In this document: one piece after another, positions 1 to 6,020 of the stretch | Layout: the number at the start of each line of letters is the position of its first letter | How positions within the stretch are numbered: the stretch's first letter is position 1 | DNA from: Syntrophaceae bacterium | GTDB lineage: Bacteria; Desulfobacterota; Syntrophia; Syntrophales; UBA2185 | Direction: 5' to 3' | Length of the DNA stretch: 36,191 nt | NCBI GenBank assembly: GCA_003142295.1 | Contig: PLLV01000163.1 | Location: forward strand, 1-36,191 | Notes under the pieces: model-generated | Told to the model about the DNA's origin: nothing | Seen by the model: the letters and a program-made list of their open reading frames with translations, nothing else | Database searches by the model: none | Program-made: the position numbers and the translations under genes

Positions 1-777
1 ATTCCCACGGTAACTGGAACGGAAAACATCATGATGGCCGCCTGCCTGGCTGACGGGACTACGCTTCTGAAAAATGCCGCCATGGAGCCTGAGGTTGTCA
101 ATCTCGCCAATGTCTTGAACGGCATGGGGGCGAAGGTCACCGGGGCCGGCACGGACATAATCAGGATAGACGGCGTCGAGAAAATGCATCCCGTTGAAGC
201 CGCCGTTATTCCGGACAGGATCGAGGCAGGCACTTTCATGATTGCCGTGGGCATGACGGGCGGAGATGTCAGAATAATGGGATGTGAAGCCGTTCACGTC
301 GAAGCGTTGACCCAAAAGCTGAGAGATGCCGGAATGGAAATCACCCCCTTCGATGGGGGCATCCGAGCCGCGTCCAAGAAAAAGATAAAAAGTGTTGATA
401 TAAAAACACTCCCCTACCCGGGATTTCCCACTGACTTGCAGGCCCAGATGATGGCTCTAATGTCAGTGGCCAACGGCCTGAGCGTCATAACAGAGACGGT
501 TTTTGAAAACAGATTTATGCACGTGAGTGAATTGATGAGGATGGGAGCCGATATTCTGATTCATGGAAACAGCGCCATGGTAAAGGGAATCCCAAAACTC
601 AAAGGGGCCCCGGTCATGGCCACGGACCTCCGGGCCTCCGCTTCCCTGATCCTCGCGGGACTGGCGGCGGAAGGAAAGACGGAGCTGTCCAGGGTTTATC
701 ATATAGACAGGGGATACCAGGAAATCGAAAAGAAATTCGCCGCCATCGGCGCCAATATAAAAAGGGTTTCCGGCTAA
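1..777 (+). CDS. murA: UDP-N-acetylglucosamine 1-carboxyvinyltransferase, 3' part (MurA)
   Basis: Partial gene: the frame is open from base 1 ([15 protein letters not shown]...), so the 5' end lies outside the window. MurA transfers enolpyruvate from PEP to UDP-GlcNAc, the first committed step of peptidoglycan synthesis in the cytoplasm. The visible part carries family signatures of the EPSP-synthase fold: [20 protein letters not shown] and [13 protein letters not shown], and it ends in a normal C-terminus ([15 protein letters not shown]). The catalytic Cys loop of the N-terminal half is not in the window, so its state cannot be judged. The stop codon is one base from the hisD start, which suggests cotranscription. 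The family assignment is firm; EPSP synthase (AroA) is excluded by the VTGTEN and RIEAGTF motifs. Confidence 0.96.
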   Translation: MPTVTGTENIMMAACLADGTTLLKNAAMEPEVVNLANVLNGMGAKVTGAGTDIIRIDGVEKMHPVEAAVIPDRIEAGTFMIAVGMTGGDVRIMGCEAVHVEALTQKLRDAGMEITPFDGGIRAASKKKIKSVDIKTLPYPGFPTDLQAQMMALMSVANGLSVITETVFENRFMHVSELMRMGADILIHGNSAMVKGIPKLKGAPVMATDLRASASLILAGLAAEGKTELSRVYHIDRGYQEIEKKFAAIGANIKRVSG

Positions 778-778
778 G

Positions 779-2080
779 ATGAGAATTATCCGCACCGATA
801 AAGCCAGCTTCGAGAACATATTCCGGAAGATTAAAAATCGCGGCTGGTTCAATGAGGACATCTGGAGACAGGTGAAGATAATTGTGGAAGATGTCCGCAA
901 GAGAAAGGACAAAGCCCTTTTTACATATACGAAAAAGTTTGATAAGTGGATTCCGACTGCGGATACCATAGAAGTATCTTCTGCAGAAATAAAAAAAGCC
1001 GTAGCTACGGTCAAAGCGGAAGAGCTTGCGATCCTCGAGCTTTCAGCGAAGCGGGTGGAAAGATTTCATCGCAGACAGGTAATTAAAAACTGGTCTGTTT
1101 GTGATGAAGCGGGCATTGAACTGGGACAGCGCATATCGCCCTTGGAGCGCGTCGGCATCTATGCCCCCGGAGGTCTTGCCTCGTATCCCTCTACCGTAAT
1201 CATGGCGGCTGTTCCGGCAAAGATCGCGAGCGTTCCTGAAATCATCCTGGTTACACCCGCAAAAGACGGAAAATTGAATCCCTTGATAATTGCCGCTGCA
1301 AAACTGAGCGGCGTCACGCGTATATTCAAGATAGGAGGCGCCCAGGCCATAGCCGCTCTCGCAAACGGCACGGAATTAATACCAAGAGTGGATAAGGTCG
1401 TCGGCCCCGGCAACGCCTACGTAACGGCTGCCAAGATGATGGTTTACCAGTGGTGCTGGTGCGGAATCGACATGGCCGCCGGCCCCAGCGAGATTATTAT
1501 CATAGCGGACGCGACGGCAGATGCCTCTTATGTCGCTGCTGATCTCCTTGCCCAGGCCGAACATGATGAAATGGCAAGCGCCATTCTTCTCACCCCGCAT
1601 GAAGCCTTGGCCAGGAAGGTGGCCGCTGAAGTTGCTCTTCAATTAAATGGCCTGAAAAGAAAAGCCATTGCCTCACGCGCTCTGAAAGACTTCGGCGCCA
1701 TTATTGTAACCAGAGATATAGCGGAGGCGACAGAAATCGCCAACCGGTTCGCCCCGGAGCATTTGGAATTAATGGTCAGGCAGCCAAAGAAAATACTGGT
1801 TGAAATAAAACATGCCGGCGCCATTTTTCTGGGGCAGAATACACCGGAGACCCTCGGAGATTATATGGCAGGGCCCAATCATATTCTTCCCACAGGGGGA
1901 ACGGCAAGATTTTCATCTCCCTTGGGGGTTTACGACTTTGTGAAGCGAAGCAGTGTTCTTTTCTTCTCGAAAGAGTCCCTGCAAAAATACGGAAAGCGGG
2001 CGGCAAGATTTGCTGACATGGAGGGGCTTGAGGCGCACGGAAAGTCAATTACCGTAAGGATGTCGCCAAAAAAGCCTTGA
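779..2080 (+). CDS. hisD: Histidinol dehydrogenase (HisD)
   Basis: Catalyses the last two steps of histidine synthesis, the NAD-dependent four-electron oxidation of L-histidinol to L-histidine, using a zinc ion. The 433 aa length matches the family. Visible motifs are ERVGIYAPGG, KIGGAQAIAALA, VGPGNAYV, GIDMAAGPSEI, AQAEHDEMA (Gln and His zinc ligands), APEHLEL, GDYMAGPNHILPT (Asp ligand) and LEAHGKS (C-terminal His ligand). All zinc ligands appear intact. The segment just before GIDMAAGPS reads VYQWCWCGIDM; the two Trp and two Cys there are not what I expect from the family. The gene follows murA after one base and is followed by a tRNA. hisC lies about 32 kb away in the same window, so histidine genes are scattered in this genome. 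Confidence 0.97.
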   Translation: MRIIRTDKASFENIFRKIKNRGWFNEDIWRQVKIIVEDVRKRKDKALFTYTKKFDKWIPTADTIEVSSAEIKKAVATVKAEELAILELSAKRVERFHRRQVIKNWSVCDEAGIELGQRISPLERVGIYAPGGLASYPSTVIMAAVPAKIASVPEIILVTPAKDGKLNPLIIAAAKLSGVTRIFKIGGAQAIAALANGTELIPRVDKVVGPGNAYVTAAKMMVYQWCWCGIDMAAGPSEIIIIADATADASYVAADLLAQAEHDEMASAILLTPHEALARKVAAEVALQLNGLKRKAIASRALKDFGAIIVTRDIAEATEIANRFAPEHLELMVRQPKKILVEIKHAGAIFLGQNTPETLGDYMAGPNHILPTGGTARFSSPLGVYDFVKRSSVLFFSKESLQKYGKRAARFADMEGLEAHGKSITVRMSPKKP

Positions 2081-2104
2081 CAAAAAGTCTCCGATGGCTA
2101 AGAT
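2077..2104 (+). promoter_or_regulatory. Candidate sigma-70 promoter for tRNA-Gly
   Basis: TTGACA (2077-2082), a 16-base spacer, then TAAGAT (2099-2104). It overlaps the hisD stop codon and sits about 50 bases upstream of the mature tRNA 5' end, as expected for a tRNA with a short leader. The -35 is perfect and the -10 matches 4 of 6. Prediction only. Confidence 0.4.
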
Positions 2105-2161
2105 GACCAGCGTTGTTCTGATCTGTATTTGTTTTCTTTTACTGTCTATGTTCTCTTCTGA

Positions 2162-2236
2162 GCGGGCGTAATTCAGCGGTAGAATGTCAGCTTCCCAAGC
2201 TGGACGTCGTGGGTTCGACTCCCATCGCCCGCTCCA
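2162..2236 (+). tRNA. tRNA-Gly (anticodon CCC)
   Basis: Full cloverleaf read by eye. The acceptor stem GCGGGCG (2162-2168) pairs with CGCCCGC (2226-2232), followed by discriminator T and an encoded CCA (2234-2236). The D-arm includes AGCGGT; the anticodon stem TCAGC/GCTGG encloses loop TTCCCAA, giving anticodon CCC (reads GGG). The T-arm is GTGGG-TTCGACT-CCCAT. It closely resembles E. coli glyU. Its 3' end is repeated imperfectly at 3911-3929, consistent with use as an integration site. Confidence 0.97.
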
Positions 2237-2240
2237 TTTT
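2222..2240 (+). repeat. tRNA-Gly 3' end, left copy of direct repeat (attL-like)
   Basis: CCATCGCCCGCTCCATTTT at the tRNA 3' end recurs with one mismatch at 3911-3929. Site-specific integrases often use the 3' end of tRNA genes and duplicate it. The interval between copies is about 1.7 kb, with an AbiV gene and a broken metabolic gene, both on the minus strand. No integrase gene is present, so any element is a remnant. Confidence 0.5.
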
Positions 2241-2363
2241 ATCCCTATCATTACAAATGCTCAGAAAAATTTCACGCCTCATTTTTCAGGGTCAGAACAG
2301 GGTCAATAATTTTCATCAGAAGTATATCAAAAGCATTGAATAAACATTCACTTTGACCATTAA

Positions 2364-3038
2364 CTAATCATCTTCGTCATCGTTTGGTAGCCTGTTTAAA
2401 GCCTCAAATCTTCTCCTCTCTCTTGACCTCATGATAGTCCATGAACGTTTCAGTTTGTTAAGTAATCTCATAGTAAGATATTTCTCAAGATCCAAAATAT
2501 CAATGGCATAGGTTCCTTTGAGAAATCCTAATGTGAGTAAGAGCAATGTATCATTAACCAATGTTATTTGTTTTTCTGCCACCTTGCTTTTGATCTTAAA
2601 TGGTGATTGAATTTTGCCATGTAGGTTTATCATACTATTTTTTCGAGGTAGTCCCACATATGCTGCATTCTGTTTAGACATCTCCATTTTGCCTTTAAAT
2701 ATTTCCTGTATCATCTTGCTGGAGTAATACTCATAATCAATGTGAAACCCTACAAAACAGTTTTGTTTCACGCGGTGGTTATAAATGCTCTTAATAATTT
2801 CCAGTTCTTGATCAGGTGTGAACCTTCCGTCGATTCTACTATGGTAAATAAAATCATCCAATATCTCATATTTTCCGAGTTCTTCGAGAGCGAGGATTGA
2901 CATATGATATGCTGATGGAGCTGAGCCTTTCTTATAAAGTAAGATTGAATCGAAATGCAATCTAAGAGCATTCTTAAATGCAAGTACCGCCATGCGTTCC
3001 ATTTTGCTAAGGTTAACATTTTTCATTTTCATTTCCAT
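2364..3038 (-). CDS. AbiV-family abortive infection protein
   Basis: A 224 aa protein resembling the AbiV family, phage-defence proteins first described in lactococci; the family belongs to the helical HEPN-like group. The N-terminal half has the family pattern: FKNALRLHFDSILLYKKG, then a helix with SAYHMSILALEELGKYEIL, then NHRVKQNCFVGFH, and later KMEMSKQNAAYVGLPR, where AbiV proteins carry a (K/R)Q..-YV motif. The C-terminus is basic, then acidic (RERRRFEAL...DDEDD). No signal peptide or membrane segment is obvious. Base composition looks richer in A+T than the flanking housekeeping genes, consistent with transfer. Translation starts 24 bases after the stop of a decayed acyl-CoA dehydrogenase on the same strand. 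I chose the first ATG; in-frame ATGs 2 and 4 codons later are possible. Assignment is by recalled family pattern; the mechanism is not visible. Confidence 0.72.
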   Translation of the reverse strand: MEMKMKNVNLSKMERMAVLAFKNALRLHFDSILLYKKGSAPSAYHMSILALEELGKYEILDDFIYHSRIDGRFTPDQELEIIKSIYNHRVKQNCFVGFHIDYEYYSSKMIQEIFKGKMEMSKQNAAYVGLPRKNSMINLHGKIQSPFKIKSKVAEKQITLVNDTLLLLTLGFLKGTYAIDILDLEKYLTMRLLNKLKRSWTIMRSRERRRFEALNRLPNDDEDD

Positions 3039-3062
3039 AGGAACTACTTTACGACACCATAC

Positions 3063-3732
3063 TTAAACTTTTTCTACCTTCGATTCATCAATCTTAATCA
3101 CCTTGCCCGTATCTTGATATATGCTCCGCAGCTCATCCGCTTCCATGAAATATCTATCAAATGCTTTATTCGCGCTGCGCACCGCCCTGATTAAAGCATG
3201 ATCTTCGATGAAGCTGACTATTTTCATAGCCCCTTGCATTTCTGGGCAGGTCAAGGGATCGACCTTGTATAGTCATGAAGCCGAAATTGGGTTCCGTGAG
3301 GGCGTAGGAAAATATCATCTCTCCCGAGGCGGCAAGGGGGAGATATTGGCGCTTCTGCTTCTCCGTTCCGAATAGTTCAATGCCTTTGATGCCGATGAAG
3401 AGGTGGGCAAGAAAAACAACTGCAGAGGACAAGTCCTGGGCCGAGATCTCTTCTACGAAGCGGATGCATTCGATAATGCCGACGCCCAACCCGCCGTAGG
3501 TTTCAGCAAGGCTGATCCCGAAGAAGCCCTTCTTTCTCATCTTCTGCAGTATCTCCCCGGGGATACGTCCTTCCTCTTCAATCTTCTGCGGGGAATGGTT
3601 TTTAAACATCTCCCGGTAGGATTGCAGCAGGGACTGAACCTTGTCCGAATCGCCTGGCATGCGGTAGGAATTAAAGGCCGTTTCGTCGAAGACGCCGTCG
3701 ACCATCTTCTCCATGAAACTGACCGATGCCAT
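3063..3732 (-). pseudogene. Acyl-CoA dehydrogenase remnant with large internal deletion
   Basis: Two pieces of one acyl-CoA dehydrogenase on the minus strand in different frames. The N-terminal piece starts at ATG 3732 behind a good ribosome site (AAAGGAGG), not at 3759 as in the ORF track. It reads MASVSFMEKMVDG... through ETYGGLGVG and ends at the FAD/substrate motif ALTEPNFGF, about residue 150. Around 3254-3285 the sequence jumps to the C-terminal tail (VSFIEDHALIRAVRSANKAF...ESKVEKV), readable only in another frame. Normal proteins of this type have some 380-600 residues, so the beta-barrel and most of the C-terminal helical domain, including the catalytic base, are missing. It cannot be a working dehydrogenase. 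It lies inside the tRNA-bounded segment immediately upstream of abiV and may still supply its transcription. Confidence 0.85.
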
Positions 3733-3910
3733 ATCCTGCCTCCTTTCTCTTGCGACCATGTCCGCTGCATCTCATGGCGGAAGACAATCCATCGATCATT
3801 TATAAATTGAGTAATTCTTTTTGGACGCATCAAGTATAAGAGGTATGCATAGGAATTTCCACCTTTTTTAGTCAGGATTGTAATAATGATCATATACCTG
3901 CATCCGGCTG

Positions 3911-3929
3911 CCATCGGCCGCTCCATTTT
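3911..3929 (+). repeat. Degenerate copy of tRNA-Gly 3' end (attR-like)
   Basis: CCATCGGCCGCTCCATTTT matches the tRNA-Gly 3' end at 2222-2240 in 18 of 19 positions, including the encoded CCA and the following T's. Weaker similarity extends a few bases upstream (CGGCTG versus CGACTC). It is followed at once by an intrinsic terminator that would suit a tRNA transcript, as if the original downstream sequence of the tRNA had been displaced by an insertion. Confidence 0.5.
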
Positions 3930-3950
3930 TTAAATCCGCCTCCTGATATA

Positions 3951-3982
3951 AATCCCATTTTTCTCTTGCAATGGGGTTTTTT
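3951..3982 (+). terminator. Intrinsic terminator
   Basis: CCCATT (3954-3959), a 10-base loop, AATGGG (3970-3975), then G and six T's. Flanking A's can pair with the T's to extend the stem. Placed just after the second tRNA 3'-end copy, it may be the original tRNA-Gly terminator. Confidence 0.62.
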
Positions 3983-4026
3983 ATATGTTAGAAATGCCGT
4001 GAAAATCATCGTGTACGTTAGTGATG

Positions 4027-4052
4027 AGTGGGCTGATGCCCACTTTTTTTTT
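4027..4052 (+). terminator. Strong intrinsic terminator upstream of rimP
   Basis: AGTGGGC (4027-4033), loop TGAT, GCCCACT (4038-4044), followed by eight T's. A perfect 7-bp stem plus U-tract. It would insulate the rimP operon from upstream transcription. Confidence 0.82.
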
Positions 4053-4072
4053 CCTAAAAGGCTGGCAAAAAA

Positions 4073-4146
4073 GGATGTACCATCGCTGCAGGGTCTGGCT
4101 TAGGCATGAGAGCGGTTATGCCAGGCGAGTCTGGCGCGATGCATCC
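4073..4146 (+). promoter_or_regulatory. Structured leader upstream of rimP
   Basis: Nested complementary segments can fold into one long arm: GGATG (4073-4077) with CATCC (4142-4146), ATCGC (4082-4086) with GCGAT (4136-4140), and GGCAT (4103-4107) with ATGCC (4118-4122). TCTGGC occurs twice, and the first copy could alternatively pair with the GCCAG just after the inner hairpin. There is no U-tract after it, so it is not a simple terminator. A rimP-leader RNA is known in some proteobacteria; whether this is a member cannot be judged by eye. It ends about 20 bases before the rimP start. Confidence 0.45.
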
Positions 4147-4167
4147 TTTATTGATGTATTATAATAA

Positions 4168-4647
4168 ATGGCTGATATGTCACTACCATACCAGGAAAAG
4201 ATCAGGCAGCTCATTGAGCCCGTGATTGAATCTGAAGACATGGAGATCATCGATGTTGAATGCCTGAAAATGAAATTTCGGTGGTTGGTGCGGATTTACA
4301 TTGATAAGGAGGGAGGAGTCACGGTTGATGATTGTTCTGAAATCAGCAAACAGGTAGGTGACATCCTTGATGTTTATGATGTCCTTCGCGGCTCTTATAC
4401 GTTAGAGGTTTCTTCTCCGGGTCTGGACCGGCCTCTTACCAGGGACAAGGATTTCATTAAATACCGCGGATCTACCGTCCGCATCAAGACAGGCGAAAAA
4501 CTGGACGGCGTGAAAAATTTTCATGGGAAACTGAATGATTATCTGGATGAAAATGGCGCAAAGACTCTGATCGTCGATGTTTCGGGGAAGATTTATCGCA
4601 TACCACGAGATATGGTGGTTAAGGCACATCTGGTTTATGAATTTTGA
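4168..4647 (+). CDS. rimP: Ribosome maturation factor RimP
   Basis: RimP binds 30S precursors and aids assembly of the small subunit in the cytoplasm. The 159 aa length is typical. The N-terminal domain shows IEPVIESEDMEIIDVECLKMKFRWLVRIYID and the conserved TVDDCSEISKQVGDILD; then LEVSSPGLDRPL, a hallmark of the family, and a C-terminal SH3-like part (KIYRIPRDMVVKAHLVYEF). It heads the conserved rimP-nusA-infB cluster. There is no clear Shine-Dalgarno sequence before ATG 4168; ATG 4177 (MSLPYQEK) is an alternative start. A structured leader sits directly upstream, so expression may be controlled in the leader. Confidence 0.96.
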   Translation: MADMSLPYQEKIRQLIEPVIESEDMEIIDVECLKMKFRWLVRIYIDKEGGVTVDDCSEISKQVGDILDVYDVLRGSYTLEVSSPGLDRPLTRDKDFIKYRGSTVRIKTGEKLDGVKNFHGKLNDYLDENGAKTLIVDVSGKIYRIPRDMVVKAHLVYEF

Positions 4648-4668
4648 TGCAAATATGGAGGACTCTCA

Positions 4669-5931
4669 ATGTTACCAGAACTTAAACGTCTGATAGAGCA
4701 GATGGGTAAGGATAGAGGTATAGACAAAAGTGTCATTATAGAGGCACTGGAAACGGCCATGCTGACCGCTGCGCGGAAAAAATTGGGCCCCCAGGTCAAT
4801 ATCGAGGCCCACTACAACGAGGAAGTGGGAGAGGTTGAAGTATTTCAATTCAAAACCGTCGTAGACAAAGTACTGGAGCCTGATGTTCAGATTTCCTTAG
4901 CTGAGGCACGTCGAAGTTTGGATGAAGAAGCGGAAAGGGGAGACAGTATCGGAATTAAGATTGAAACAAACACCTTTGGCAGGATTGCCGTTCAGACTGC
5001 TAAACAAATAATCATTCAAAAAGTTAAAGATGCTGAGCGGGATAACGTTTATGATGAATACAAAGATAAGAAGGGCGAACTGGTCAGCGGCTTTGTGCAA
5101 AGATTCGACGGCGGAAATATTATCGTTAACCTCGGGCGGGCTGAAGGCGTGATACCCGCGGCGGAACAGATTTACAGAGAGACCTACAAACGGGGAGAGC
5201 GAATTCGGGCTTACGTGTGCGATGTAAAAAAAATATCCAAAGGACCTCAGATCATCCTCTCCAGGACCCATCCTGGTTTCCTCAGGGCGCTTTTTGAAGT
5301 GGAAGTGCCGGAGATATCCGAAGGTTTAATCGAAATTGTAAATGTTGCCAGAGAACCGGGAAAACGGACCAAGATTTCCGTTAGAACAAAGGATAAAGAT
5401 ATTGATCCGGTGGGTGCATGCGTCGGCATGAGAGGCTCCCGCGTGCAAAGCGTAGTGCAGGAATTGAAGGGAGAAAAGATAGACATTGTTCCCTATTCCG
5501 TCGATAACGCTACCTATGTCTGCAGTGCCCTCTCACCGGCCAAGGTTAACCGGGTTCTTATGGATGAGGACAGCCGTTCCATGGAAGTAATAGTCCCTGA
5601 CGATCAGCTCTCTTTAGCAATCGGGAAGAACGGACAGAATGTAAGGCTGGCGGTCAAATTGACGGGGTGGAAGATCGACGTTAAGAGTGAATCCATGGCT
5701 GCTTCACAGGAAGCAGAAGGATTCAAATCCCTCATTAAAATTCCCGGCATCGGCGAGGCCATGGCGGAGAAGCTTTACAATGAAGGCTTCAAGAGCATTG
5801 CCATGATCGCCACTACAGATACTGAGATGCTGTCAGCGATTCAGGGTGTGGGAGAAAAGAGCGCGTCACAATGGATTGAAGCGGCAGTTAAGATTATCGA
5901 TGAAGAGACAGCAGAACAGAAGAGCTCCTGA
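4669..5931 (+). CDS. nusA: Transcription termination/antitermination factor NusA
   Basis: NusA binds RNA polymerase and nascent RNA, affecting pausing, termination and antitermination. Domains in order: an N-terminal RNAP-binding domain (about residues 1-130), an S1 domain (about 135-200: GELVSGFVQRFDGGNIIV), KH1 (GACVGMRGSRVQSVVQEL), KH2 (SLAIGKNGQNVRLAVKLTGW), and a C-terminal helix-hairpin-helix stretch (IPGIGEAMAEKLYNEGF...IQGVGEKSASQWIEAA). At 420 aa it is shorter than E. coli NusA and has a single short C-terminal HhH region rather than two acidic repeats, as is common outside gammaproteobacteria. Start is supported by TGGAGG seven bases before ATG. It sits 21 bases after rimP. No ylxR (DUF448) gene lies between nusA and infB, although that is a common arrangement. 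Confidence 0.97.
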   Translation: MLPELKRLIEQMGKDRGIDKSVIIEALETAMLTAARKKLGPQVNIEAHYNEEVGEVEVFQFKTVVDKVLEPDVQISLAEARRSLDEEAERGDSIGIKIETNTFGRIAVQTAKQIIIQKVKDAERDNVYDEYKDKKGELVSGFVQRFDGGNIIVNLGRAEGVIPAAEQIYRETYKRGERIRAYVCDVKKISKGPQIILSRTHPGFLRALFEVEVPEISEGLIEIVNVAREPGKRTKISVRTKDKDIDPVGACVGMRGSRVQSVVQELKGEKIDIVPYSVDNATYVCSALSPAKVNRVLMDEDSRSMEVIVPDDQLSLAIGKNGQNVRLAVKLTGWKIDVKSESMAASQEAEGFKSLIKIPGIGEAMAEKLYNEGFKSIAMIATTDTEMLSAIQGVGEKSASQWIEAAVKIIDEETAEQKSS

Positions 5932-6020
5932 GAGGGGGCGAAAATTGAGGGGAAAGACCTCAAAGACGAGCTTTATGAAAAGGCACATTTCTACAACCAT
6001 TACATGTGAGGGTCTCAAGA

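Larger units (their letters stand above)
3733..4167. other. Gene-free interval between the pseudogene and rimP
   Basis: No credible coding region. It contains the pseudogene upstream region (3733-3900), the second copy of the tRNA-Gly 3' end (3911-3929), two intrinsic terminators (3951-3982 and 4027-4052) and a structured rimP leader (4073-4146). ORF-track entries here (3403..3810 + and 3537..3926 -) are shadows of the pseudogene and the tRNA remnant. Confidence 0.75.

Noticed and set aside
463-1014. 183-aa minus-strand ORF across murA/hisD
   Set aside because: Antisense shadow of two well-supported genes; no family features.
2045-2251. 68-aa minus-strand ORF across the tRNA (GRWESNPRRPAWEADILPL)
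   Set aside because: This peptide is the familiar false translation of a tRNA gene in reverse.
2281-2315. Short tandem CAGGGTCAGAA CAGGGTCA after the tRNA
   Set aside because: Two imperfect 8-11 base units only; not enough to call a repeat array or element.
3403-3926. ORFs on both strands over the acyl-CoA dehydrogenase remnant
   Set aside because: Other-frame shadows of the pseudogene and the tRNA 3'-end copy.
4160-4165. Perfect TATAAT just before rimP
   Set aside because: It is three bases before the ATG and has no -35 at the right distance, so it cannot drive rimP translation from ATG 4168.
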